Assembly (NCBI GenBank): GCA_900554165.1
Contig: USGR01000082.1
Coordinates: 1 to 5,313 of the forward strand
From: an uncultured Oscillospiraceae bacterium
GTDB taxonomy: Bacteria > Bacillota_A > Clostridia > Oscillospirales > Acutalibacteraceae
Length of the DNA stretch: 5,313 nucleotides
Direction: 5' to 3'
Shown: positions 1 to 5,313 of the stretch, piece by piece
How the letters are laid out: each line of letters starts with the position of its first letter
Position numbering within the stretch: position 1 is the stretch's first letter
Notes under the pieces: model-generated
The model's database searches: none
What the model saw: only the letters and a program-made list of their open reading frames with translations
Told to the model about the DNA's origin: nothing
Made by a program: the position numbers and the translations under genes

Positions 1-63
1 ATTATACATATATTGTAAAATTATTCTAATATGAAGCTTTAGTAATTATAAATAGAAAAATTC

Positions 64-70
64 GGAGGTG
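64..70 (+). promoter_or_regulatory. Ribosome binding site of pyrH, fixing a TTG start
   Basis: GGAGGTG is a near-perfect anti-16S match. It leaves 9 bases between the GGAGG core and a TTG codon at 78. A GTG at 74 is out of frame, and there is no ATG in frame near this point, so the site decides in favour of the TTG. Confidence 0.85.
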
Positions 71-77
71 CAGGTGT

Positions 78-782
78 TTGAAGCCGATATATAAAAGGCT
101 GCTGATAAAGCTCAGCGGCGAAGCCCTTGCAGGAAATAAGGGATTTGGAATAGATATGGAAAAGGTAAACAATATATCGGAAAATATAAAGATATGCTCT
201 GATATGGGCGCCGAGATAGGCATAGTAGTCGGCGGCGGAAATTTTTGGCGCGGCAGGACGAGCGAGAACATGGACCGCACGAGAGCGGATCATATGGGAA
301 TGCTTGCGACGGTAATAAACTCGCTGGCGCTGGCTGATGCTCTTGAGCGCGTGGGCCTTGACGTAAGAGTTCAGACGGCTATATCAATGCGCGAGATTGC
401 CGAGCCTTATATACGCAATAGGGCAGTGCGTCATTTGGAAAAGGGAAGAGTGGTTATATTCGGCTGCGGCACCGGAAATCCGTTTTTCTCAACCGACACG
501 GCTGCAGCGCTGAGGGCTGCGGAAATTGACGCTGAGATATTTTTTAAATGTACAAATGTGGATGGCGTATATACCGGCGATCCGAAAAGAGATGCAGACG
601 CCAAAAAATATGATGAGCTTTCTTTTCTCGATGTACTTAACAACGGCCTGCAGGTAATGGATTCTACGGCCGCCTCTCTTTGCATGGACAACAACATACC
701 TATTTTGGTGTTTAACCTTGACAACCCCGAAAATATAGTAAAAGCCTTATGCGGTGAAAATATAGGTACGATAGTAAAATAA
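78..782 (+). CDS. pyrH: UMP kinase (uridylate kinase, PyrH)
   Basis: PyrH phosphorylates UMP to UDP with ATP in the cytoplasm, the step that feeds all pyrimidine nucleotides. The 234-aa product is close to the usual length of about 240 and is a full amino acid kinase fold. Visible motifs are KLSGEAL at residues 11-17 (phosphate-binding loop), VGGGNFWRG at 51-59, [11 protein letters not shown] at 71-81, [20 protein letters not shown] at 131-150 (UMP/ATP site), [12 protein letters not shown] at 158-169 and [16 protein letters not shown] at 194-209. The start is a TTG at 78 behind GGAGGTG, giving an N-terminus ([17 protein letters not shown]) typical of the family. Bacterial PyrH is hexameric, is inhibited by UTP and is usually activated by GTP; that is family knowledge, not seen here. 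It is followed 23 bases later by frr, the standard bacterial pair, and the two are probably co-transcribed. Confidence 0.97.
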   Translation: MKPIYKRLLIKLSGEALAGNKGFGIDMEKVNNISENIKICSDMGAEIGIVVGGGNFWRGRTSENMDRTRADHMGMLATVINSLALADALERVGLDVRVQTAISMREIAEPYIRNRAVRHLEKGRVVIFGCGTGNPFFSTDTAAALRAAEIDAEIFFKCTNVDGVYTGDPKRDADAKKYDELSFLDVLNNGLQVMDSTAASLCMDNNIPILVFNLDNPENIVKALCGENIGTIVK

Positions 783-805
783 AAATTTTTAATGGAGATG
801 ATATT

Positions 806-1360
806 ATGGACGCAATGATAAACAGCATGAAAGAAAAAATGGAAAAAACCGTCGACGTGCTCCACAGTGAATATGCTACTATGCGTGCAGGTCGTGCAAA
901 TCCTGCTATACTTGAAAAAATTACCGTTGACTATTATGGTGTTCCGACGCCTATAAATCAGATGGCGGCTATTTCTGTTTCTGAAGCGAGAATACTGGTT
1001 ATACAGCCGTGGGACGTGTCTACTCTTAAAGATATTGAGAAGGCTATAAATGCCTCTGAGATAGGAATAAATCCGCAAAACGATGGTAAGGTAATTAGGC
1101 TTATATTCCCGCCGCTCACTGAAGAGCGCCGCAGAGATCTTACCAAAGATATCCACAAAAAGGCGGAAGAAGCTAAAGTGGCAGTTCGCTCTATTAGGCG
1201 CGACTGCATAGAGAAGTTTAAGTCAATGAAGAAAAGTTCCGAGATAACCGAAGATGATTTAAGCTTTTATGAAAAGCAGGTTCAGGAGGAGACCGACAAG
1301 TTCTGCAAGGAAATCGACGCCCTTTCGGCCGATAAGGAAAAGGAAATCATGGAGATATAA
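806..1360 (+). CDS. frr: Ribosome recycling factor (RRF)
   Basis: RRF acts with EF-G to split the post-termination ribosome so that subunits can be reused; it is cytoplasmic and essential in most bacteria. The 184-aa product is almost exactly the family length of 185. The N-terminal helix carries the hallmark MRAGRANPAILEKITVDYYG (26-45), which leads into the small beta-rich domain with PWD at 68-70. NDGKVIRLIFPPLTEERRR follows at 92-110 at the return to the helical bundle, and the conserved basic patch VRSIRRD lies at 127-133. The C-terminal helix is intact and rich in charged residues. The ATG at 806 has GGAG at 794-797 with 8 bases of spacing. It lies 23 bases after pyrH with no terminator between, so the two are very likely on one message. 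The stop codon sits inside a small potential hairpin (see 1351-1369). Confidence 0.97.
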   Translation: MDAMINSMKEKMEKTVDVLHSEYATMRAGRANPAILEKITVDYYGVPTPINQMAAISVSEARILVIQPWDVSTLKDIEKAINASEIGINPQNDGKVIRLIFPPLTEERRRDLTKDIHKKAEEAKVAVRSIRRDCIEKFKSMKKSSEITEDDLSFYEKQVQEETDKFCKEIDALSADKEKEIMEI

Positions 1361-1421
1361 TTATCCTCCTTGTGATATATATTTTTATTTTCCGTCAATA
1401 ATATCATTGAAGCCGAATTAC

Positions 1422-1427
1422 GGAGGG
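1422..1427 (+). promoter_or_regulatory. Ribosome binding site of uppS, pointing to a CTG start
   Basis: GGAGGG lies 8 bases (counted from GGAGG) upstream of the CTG at 1435. No ATG, GTG or TTG in the uppS frame falls between the in-frame TGA stop at 1408-1410 and the ATG at 1492. The ATG at 1492 has no Shine-Dalgarno-like sequence at a workable distance, so this site argues for initiation at CTG. Confidence 0.75.
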
Positions 1428-1434
1428 ATTTACT

Positions 1435-2163
1435 CTGCTTTTTAATAAGAAAAAGTCGGATATAAATCTGCCGACATCTATAGGAATTATAATGGACGGC
1501 AACGGACGCTGGGCGAAAAGGCGCGGGCTTCCGCGCTCTGCCGGACATTCTGCCGGCGCGCGCACCTTTAAGACAATTGCCCGCTATGCCAATAAAATCG
1601 GCATAAAATATATGACGGTTTACGCATTTTCTACCGAAAACTGGTCGCGGCCCAAGGATGAGGTTGATAATATATTAGAGCTTTTAAAGCAATATTTAAG
1701 GGACGCATCTAATTTTAAGGATGAAAATATTAAAGTAAAATTTATAGGCGATTTTAGTGAGCCGCATTTAGATGATGAGATATTAAAGCTTATAGCGGAT
1801 GCTGAAAAAAGCTCCGAGAATGCTACGGGCATGCATCTTAACATAGCGCTTAACTACGGCGGACGGCAGGAAATTACAGAGGCTGTTAAGAAAATTGCTG
1901 CAAAGGCGGCCGATAAAGAAATCTGCGCAGACGATATCACGGAGCAAGTCATTGCCGACAACCTTTATACGAGCGGACAGCCTTACCCGGACCTTATTAT
2001 ACGGCCGAGCGGCGAGTATAGGCTTTCAAACTTTTTAATATGGCAGTCGGCCTATGCTGAGTTTTGGTTTTCCGACGTTTTGTGGCCCGACTTTAAGCCA
2101 AAGCATCTGGACAAAGCTATTGAAGATTATTCCCAGAGAAATAGGCGCTTTGGCGGAATATGA
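1435..2163 (+). CDS. uppS: Undecaprenyl diphosphate synthase (cis-prenyltransferase UppS)
   Basis: UppS adds eight isopentenyl units in cis to farnesyl diphosphate, making the C55 carrier lipid for peptidoglycan and wall polymers at the inner face of the membrane. From the CTG at 1435 the product is 242 aa, slightly short for the family (about 230-260). Visible in this numbering are IGIIMDGNGRWAKRRG (from residue 16, catalytic Asp21), GHSAG with His38, YAFSTENWSRP at 63-73, and near the C-terminus DLIIRPSGEYRLSNFLIWQ (Arg190, Arg196, Ser198) with Glu209 in AYAEFWF and DVLWPDF after it; these match the diphosphate and Mg-binding residues of the family. An ATG start at 1492 would begin at MDGNGRW and lose the strand leading into the catalytic aspartate, so I chose the CTG. 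The added N-terminus (LFNKKKSDINLPTSIG) looks like that of Firmicutes homologues. It lies 74 bases after frr, so co-transcription is plausible but not shown. Confidence 0.95.
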   Translation: MLFNKKKSDINLPTSIGIIMDGNGRWAKRRGLPRSAGHSAGARTFKTIARYANKIGIKYMTVYAFSTENWSRPKDEVDNILELLKQYLRDASNFKDENIKVKFIGDFSEPHLDDEILKLIADAEKSSENATGMHLNIALNYGGRQEITEAVKKIAAKAADKEICADDITEQVIADNLYTSGQPYPDLIIRPSGEYRLSNFLIWQSAYAEFWFSDVLWPDFKPKHLDKAIEDYSQRNRRFGGI

Positions 2164-2264
2164 TGTGTTAACTTTTGCTGTATTGCAATTTTATTGATGA
2201 ATTCAAAAATGTTTAAAATCCTTTAAAATAGCGTATAGCTGATAACTATAGAAAGGGAACTTGA

Positions 2265-3110
2265 ATGAAAAAGAGATTAATTACCGCCGCAGTAGGTATA
2301 GCATTTTTTATTGTAATTTTATTCTTTTCTGGCGGAATAGTGCTTAATATAGCTGTCAGCATACTCAGTGTTATTGCTATTTGGGAAATTTTTGTCGCTA
2401 CAAAATATATAAACAACATACCGCTCCTTGTTGTAAACATGGTGTTTGCGTTTGCTGTGCCGTTTTTCCGCACGCCTTACTCTAATAATGTTAGTAAGGT
2501 GTGCATTTTGCTGTTTATAATAGCTCTGTTTGTTATTATGCTAAAGCAGAAAGTGAAAATTGAGCAAATAGGCTTAGTATTCATGCTTAATACTGTTATT
2601 TCCTTTGCTTTTTCCAGCATTATTTATTTAAGAGATTTACCAGAGAGCCCGGTATATCATCTTCAGCCGATAGACGGCGCATTCTTTATAGTATTCGCAG
2701 TTGGCGGTGCGTGGATTACTGATGCCGGCGCTTATTTTGTCGGACGTTTTCTTGGTAAGCATAAAATGGCGCCGACGATAAGTCCGCATAAGACATGGGA
2801 AGGCGCCGCCGGCGGAATAATAATTAATGTTATAGGGCTTGTTATTATATCGTGGGTATATAGCTTCTTTTATCTTAAAGATACGGGGCACATAAATTAT
2901 ATTGCGGTAGTTATTTACGGCGTGCTGTGCGCAGTGGCTGCCATAGTAGGCGATTTGGCAATGTCTTTTATAAAGCGCTCCTGCAATATAAAGGACTTTG
3001 GAAATATAATGCCGGGTCACGGCGGCGTGCTGGACAGGTTCGACAGCCTATTGCTTGTAGCTCCGCTGCTTTATGTCATGCTGCCGCTGCTGCCGATTGT
3101 TATTAGATAA
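2265..3110 (+). CDS. cdsA: Phosphatidate cytidylyltransferase (CDP-diacylglycerol synthase)
   Basis: CdsA converts phosphatidic acid and CTP into CDP-diacylglycerol and diphosphate in the membrane, the branch point for phosphatidylglycerol, cardiolipin and related lipids. The 281-aa product is of typical length and very hydrophobic, with membrane segments at roughly 5-22, 25-45, 53-68, 78-95, 102-121, 137-160, 183-204, 213-233 and 261-280. Residues 234-260 fit the CDP-diglyceride synthase signature completely: S-F-I-K-R, then KD at 243-244, P-G-H-G-G at 250-254, and DRFD at 257-260. Upstream, ITDAGAYFVGRFLGK (151-165) and SPHKTWEG (173-180) are further family motifs. The ATG at 2265 is preceded by AAAGGGA (2252-2258) at good distance. 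There are 101 AT-rich bases after uppS, including two TTTAAAAT copies (2212-2219, 2222-2229). The neighbouring lipid-carrier genes fit the usual arrangement. Confidence 0.97.
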   Translation: MKKRLITAAVGIAFFIVILFFSGGIVLNIAVSILSVIAIWEIFVATKYINNIPLLVVNMVFAFAVPFFRTPYSNNVSKVCILLFIIALFVIMLKQKVKIEQIGLVFMLNTVISFAFSSIIYLRDLPESPVYHLQPIDGAFFIVFAVGGAWITDAGAYFVGRFLGKHKMAPTISPHKTWEGAAGGIIINVIGLVIISWVYSFFYLKDTGHINYIAVVIYGVLCAVAAIVGDLAMSFIKRSCNIKDFGNIMPGHGGVLDRFDSLLLVAPLLYVMLPLLPIVIR

Positions 3111-3218
3111 TTTAGCATCAAAAGCCCGCATGACTACGAGAAAGGGAAACCTCAGCGATAGTAGTTGTTATAGTTATAATGTGCAGTGAAACAGGCGGCA
3201 GTAGGGAGATAATATTAA

Positions 3219-3785
3219 ATGTTTTATCATGCTTCTCCGGTAAAGGGGCTGAAGCTTTTAACACCGCATGTATCAAATCACGGCCGGCCGCTTGTTTATA
3301 TGTCGTCAAAGCGTGAAAATGTGCTTGTTTATCTCAGCAATGCGGTAGAAAAATTTTGCAGAGAAGCCGGATTAGTATATTCCGGCGCTTATTATAAATG
3401 GGCGAGCTACGGCTTTAACAGCGACGGTATACTTGTATTAGAGGAATATTATTTAAACGCGACGGCCGATACTTATAAAGGAGTATCGGGCTTTATATAT
3501 ACTACTGATAAGCTGGAAAACTATACTAACCAGGCGGATATTCCCTTTGCTGTAATCTCTGAAAGCCCAGTCAAAGTTACCGGGTGCGAAGAAGTGCCGG
3601 ACGCATACGACGCTATAATGGACGCCGCTGAAAACGGCAGTATTATTGTAAAAAGCTTTGAGCAAAACAGTAAGGATAAACTTTTATGGATTAAGCGTAT
3701 TGTTTCGGCGGAGTATGAAAAGGCAAAGGCACATCCTGAATATCGAGCGTTTTTAAGAGCAAAATTTCCGTTTTGCGCGCAGTAA
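3219..3785 (+). CDS. Unrecognised 188-aa soluble protein between cdsA and dxr
   Basis: I do not recognise this gene with certainty. It is a real gene by its look: an ATG behind GGGAG (3204-3208) at 10 bases, 188 codons without a stop, and codon use like its neighbours (ATA, GGC and GCG common). The product has no signal peptide and no membrane segment, so it should be cytoplasmic. It opens with FYHASPVKGLKLLTPH (2-17) and HGRPLVYMSS (21-30), then a probable helix LVYLSNAVEKFCREAG (36-51), an aromatic stretch with WASYGF (61-66), ILVLEEYY (71-78) and YKGVSGFIY (86-94), and ends in a charged helical part with LLWIKRIVSAEYEKAKAHPEY (155-175). The opening 'YHAS...L.P...G.P.VY.S' is reminiscent of ADP-ribosyltransferase-like folds of the H-Y-E type (possible His4 and Tyr27), but this is inference only, and the third catalytic residue cannot be assigned. 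It sits 108 bases after cdsA and is followed by a possible terminator. A perfect TATAAT at 3175-3180 lacks a -35 partner. Confidence 0.85.
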   Translation: MFYHASPVKGLKLLTPHVSNHGRPLVYMSSKRENVLVYLSNAVEKFCREAGLVYSGAYYKWASYGFNSDGILVLEEYYLNATADTYKGVSGFIYTTDKLENYTNQADIPFAVISESPVKVTGCEEVPDAYDAIMDAAENGSIIVKSFEQNSKDKLLWIKRIVSAEYEKAKAHPEYRAFLRAKFPFCAQ

Positions 3786-3803
3786 GGATTTTTTTACCTG
3801 GTA

Positions 3804-3825
3804 ATACTTTCGAAGTATATTTTTT
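3804..3825 (+). terminator. Possible weak intrinsic terminator after the 188-aa gene
   Basis: ATACTT (3804-3809) and AAGTAT (3813-3818) form a 6-bp stem with a TCG loop, followed one base later by six Ts (3820-3825). The position, 18 bases after the stop codon, is right for a terminator. The stem is short and mostly AT, so it may be only partly effective, or chance in an AT-rich gap. Confidence 0.4.
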
Positions 3826-3851
3826 GTTGCATACGATACATAAAAACAGTC

Positions 3852-3888
3852 ATTCTAAAATAATTCTGATGAAAATATCAGATAGAAT
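3852..3888 (+). other. Imperfect hairpin in the dxr leader
   Basis: Two stacked stems can form just upstream of the dxr ribosome binding site. The outer stem is ATTCTA (3852-3857) with TAGAAT (3883-3888). The inner stem is TCTGAT (3865-3870) with ATCAGA (3877-3882) around a 6-base loop. The two stems abut on the 3' side and are separated by a 7-base bulge on the 5' side. No U-tract follows, so it is not a terminator. Its role, if any, is unknown. Confidence 0.35.
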
Positions 3889-3890
3889 TT

Positions 3891-3897
3891 AGGCGGG
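3891..3897 (+). promoter_or_regulatory. Unusual ribosome binding site of dxr
   Basis: AGGCGGG is the only purine-rich site near the dxr start and departs from the canonical AGGAGG by a C at the fourth place. It is 7 bases from the ATG at 3905 but only 1 base from the ATG at 3899, so it favours the later of two closely spaced in-frame ATGs. Confidence 0.5.
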
Positions 3898-3904
3898 CAT
3901 GAAA

Positions 3905-5044
3905 ATGAAAAATGTTATAGTTTTGGGCTCAACAGGTTCAATAGGCAGGCAGACGCTGAGCGTATGCAGAAATCTTGGCTATAGAGTAACGGCTATAGCC
4001 GCCGGCAGCAATATTGAGCTTATGGAGCAGCAGATAAGAGAATTTAATCCATTACTGGCCGCCGTTGCTGATAAAAGCAAAGCGGCTGAGCTGAAAGTTA
4101 GGGTAGCCGATACTGATACAAAGGTGCTGTCAGGCGAGGACGGCATATGTGAAGCAGCCGTATGCAAGCAGGGCGACATTGTTCTCAGCGCTATAGTAGG
4201 AATTGCCGGGCTGAGGCCGACGGCGGAGGCGATTAAGTGCAAAAAGGACATAGCGCTGGCAAACAAAGAGACTTTGGTTACTGCCGGACATATAATAATG
4301 CCCATGGCAAAAGAATATGGCGTGAAAATCCTGCCGGTGGACAGCGAACACTCGGCGGTTTTTCAGTCTTTGGCTGGAAATGAGAATAATAAAATTAAAT
4401 CTATTATATTAACTGCGTCCGGCGGGCCGTTTTTTGGATACAGCAAAGAGCAGCTTAGAGATGTAACCGTTTCTCAGGCGCTTAAGCATCCCAGCTGGAG
4501 TATGGGTGCAAAAATCACGATAGATTCTGCCACAATGATGAATAAGGGACTGGAAATAATAGAGGCAGCGCATCTGTTCAACATAGGCGTCGATGATATA
4601 CAGGTGGTAATACACCGCGAGAGCATACTGCATTCGGCGGTGGAGTATGAAGATAATTCAGTCATAGGCCAAATGGGTGCGCCGGATATGCGCACGGCTA
4701 TTCAATATGCTTTTACATATCCTAAAAGATGCGCATCTGAAGTTAAACGATTAAATTTTTCAGAGCTTGGCAAAATGACATTTTATGCTCCTGATGATAT
4801 GGTATTTCCTGCAATGTCTTTATGTAGAGCGGCTTTTAAGCGCGGCGGCAATGCTCCGGCAGTTCTTAATGGAGCAAATGAGGCTGCGGTGGGACTTTTC
4901 TTAAACGGAAAAATAGGATTTACAGATATCACTGAAGCTGTTAAAGGCGCGATAGATAATATAAATTTAAAAAATGCAGATACTATAGAGGCCGTGCTTG
5001 AAGCGGACAAAGAGGCACGCAGTTATGTATCAAATTTGGGTTGA
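3905..5044 (+). CDS. dxr: 1-deoxy-D-xylulose 5-phosphate reductoisomerase (Dxr/IspC)
   Basis: Dxr rearranges and reduces DXP to 2-C-methyl-D-erythritol 4-phosphate with NADPH and a divalent metal, the committed step of the MEP isoprenoid pathway and the target of fosmidomycin. From the ATG at 3905 it is 379 aa, normal for the family (380-400). Visible are GSTGSIG at 8-14 (NADPH site), ALANKETLV at 117-125, PVDSEHSAVFQ at 144-154 (metal ligands Asp146 and Glu148) and TASGGPF at 170-176. Next come HPSWSMG (195-201, with His195 and the loop Trp198), IDSATMMNKGLE (206-217, with Ser208, Asn213, Lys214 and metal ligand Glu217) and MGAPDMRTAIQYA further on. All expected active-site residues are present. 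An in-frame ATG at 3899 would add MK and is less well spaced from AGGCGGG. The gene supplies isoprenoid precursors that UppS, three genes upstream, uses. A possible terminator and hairpin precede it, so it may have its own transcript, though I found no clear promoter. Confidence 0.97.
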   Translation: MKNVIVLGSTGSIGRQTLSVCRNLGYRVTAIAAGSNIELMEQQIREFNPLLAAVADKSKAAELKVRVADTDTKVLSGEDGICEAAVCKQGDIVLSAIVGIAGLRPTAEAIKCKKDIALANKETLVTAGHIIMPMAKEYGVKILPVDSEHSAVFQSLAGNENNKIKSIILTASGGPFFGYSKEQLRDVTVSQALKHPSWSMGAKITIDSATMMNKGLEIIEAAHLFNIGVDDIQVVIHRESILHSAVEYEDNSVIGQMGAPDMRTAIQYAFTYPKRCASEVKRLNFSELGKMTFYAPDDMVFPAMSLCRAAFKRGGNAPAVLNGANEAAVGLFLNGKIGFTDITEAVKGAIDNINLKNADTIEAVLEADKEARSYVSNLG

Positions 5045-5190
5045 TTTTTTCTGTTTTCGATTATAGATTTTTTAGTACGTAATAGATATCAAAAAAATCA
5101 AATAGAAAATCAGCAGATTTACAGATGTACGACGTATTGATTGCCGGATGGCGGCAGAATTATAAGATAAGACGGCGTATTGTCATCATA

Positions 5191-5220
5191 TTGCCAACTA
5201 TTATTGTTTTAAAATATAAA
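5191..5220 (+). promoter_or_regulatory. Possible sigma-A promoter for the gene beyond the window
   Basis: TTGCCA (5191-5196) and TATAAA (5215-5220), each matching the consensus at five of six places, are separated by 18 bases. Transcription would start near 5227, leaving a leader of roughly 90 bases before the next gene. AT-rich DNA produces such pairs by chance, hence the moderate confidence. Confidence 0.4.
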
Positions 5221-5255
5221 AATTAATAGTATATTTATTAATAAGATAAATTTAG

Positions 5256-5271
5256 CGTTTAAAATTAAACG
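5256..5271 (+). repeat. Palindrome CGTTTAAAATTAAACG
   Basis: Two 7-base arms, CGTTTAA and TTAAACG, flank a 2-base centre. It lies about 35 bases after the possible -10 box and about 32 bases before the ribosome binding site at the window end. It could be an operator or a short hairpin, or chance in AT-rich DNA. I do not recognise the half-site as belonging to a known regulator. Confidence 0.35.
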
Positions 5272-5302
5272 GGACAATAGTAATATGTAATTGAAATCGT
5301 AT

Positions 5303-5310
5303 AGAGGTGG
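5303..5310 (+). promoter_or_regulatory. Ribosome binding site of the next gene (probably rseP)
   Basis: AGAGGTGG at the window edge is a good Shine-Dalgarno match with no start codon inside the window at proper spacing, so a gene should start within a few bases of the end. In many Firmicutes the gene after dxr is the membrane-embedded site-2 zinc protease RseP; that identity is inferred from gene order alone. Confidence 0.65.
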
Positions 5311-5313
5311 TAA

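Larger units (their letters stand above)
5045..5313 (+). other. AT-rich intergenic region after dxr, leading to the next gene
   Basis: This 269-base stretch holds no gene I can support. It contains, in order: an AT-only inverted repeat beginning at the dxr stop; a slightly more GC-rich patch (about 5125-5195) with a small hairpin TGCCG/CGGCA (5142-5146 and 5152-5156); a promoter-like pair of boxes; an AT hairpin ATTAATA/TATTAAT (5222-5228 and 5236-5242); a 16-base palindrome; and a ribosome binding site at the very end. No strong GC-stem terminator with a U-tract is visible. Confidence 0.6.

Noticed and set aside
1..60. Possible promoter ahead of pyrH
   Set aside because: The stretch is so AT-rich that several -10-like boxes occur, but none pairs with a reasonable -35 box at 16-18 bases. 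The gene may be read from tsf upstream, outside the window.
431..1156. Long antisense ORF of 241 codons across pyrH and frr
   Set aside because: It lies wholly opposite parts of two well-supported essential genes, its translation shows no family motif and low-complexity runs, and it has no credible ribosome binding site or operon context. It is a reading-frame shadow.
1351..1392. Intrinsic terminator after frr
   Set aside because: The hairpin over the frr stop has only 7 bp with a bulge, and the T-rich stretch that follows is interrupted (TTGTGATATATATTTTT), so termination is not convincing.
2194..2229. Possible promoter ahead of cdsA (TTCAAA at 2202 with TAAAAT at 2224)
   Set aside because: Spacing is 16 but the -35 box is poor and the region is AT-rich, so the match is not distinguishable from chance.
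2637..3020. Antisense ORF of 127 codons inside cdsA
   Set aside because: It is opposite the most conserved part of cdsA and has no recognisable motif; it is a shadow.
3175..3180. Perfect TATAAT box 38 bases before the 188-aa gene
   Set aside because: No -35-like hexamer lies 16-19 bases upstream (the sequence there is around CTCAGCGA) and there is no extended -10 TG. In AT-rich DNA a lone TATAAT is weak evidence, so I did not list a promoter.
3111..3218. Remnant gene or riboswitch between cdsA and the 188-aa gene
   Set aside because: A purine-rich AAAGGG at 3142-3147 looks like a ribosome binding site, but no start codon with a useful reading frame follows, and I recognise no riboswitch core.
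3979..4305. Antisense ORF of 108 codons inside dxr
   Set aside because: It is opposite the conserved NADPH domain and has serine- and alanine-rich shadow composition; it is not a gene.

Overview
This window looks like chromosomal core DNA from a low-to-moderate GC Gram-positive bacterium, most likely in the Clostridia. The reasons are the gene order, the strong GGAGG-type ribosome binding sites, the use of TTG and CTG starts, the frequent ATA isoleucine codons, and protein motifs that read like Firmicutes versions. No database search was possible, so the taxonomy is an inference.

All supported genes are on the + strand and in one order: pyrH (UMP kinase), frr (ribosome recycling factor), uppS (undecaprenyl diphosphate synthase), cdsA (CDP-diacylglycerol synthase), a 188-aa protein I do not recognise, then dxr (DXP reductoisomerase). 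Bases 1-77 are an AT-rich leader ending in the pyrH ribosome binding site. Bases 5045-5313 are non-coding as far as I can tell and end in a ribosome binding site for a gene that starts just past the window. By analogy with the usual Firmicutes order (rpsB-tsf-pyrH-frr-uppS-cdsA-dxr-rseP) that gene is probably the site-2 protease rseP, and tsf probably lies upstream.

The cluster joins nucleotide supply and translation (UMP to UDP, ribosome recycling) with envelope lipid building. Dxr commits carbon to the MEP isoprenoid pathway, UppS extends isoprenoid diphosphates into the C55 carrier used for peptidoglycan, and CdsA makes the CDP-diacylglycerol precursor of anionic phospholipids. Gaps widen along the cluster (23, 74, 101, 108 and 119 bases, then at least 269), and the later gaps hold a possible terminator, a possible leader hairpin and a possible promoter, so transcription may be split rather than a single message.

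The main anomalies are the unrecognised gene between cdsA and dxr, which are normally adjacent, and the uppS start. The first in-frame ATG of uppS lies inside the catalytic motif, and the only well-placed start upstream is a CTG behind a strong ribosome binding site. I saw no mobile element, CRISPR array, tRNA, rRNA or convincing novel multi-gene system. This is mostly an ordinary housekeeping region with a few points worth checking.
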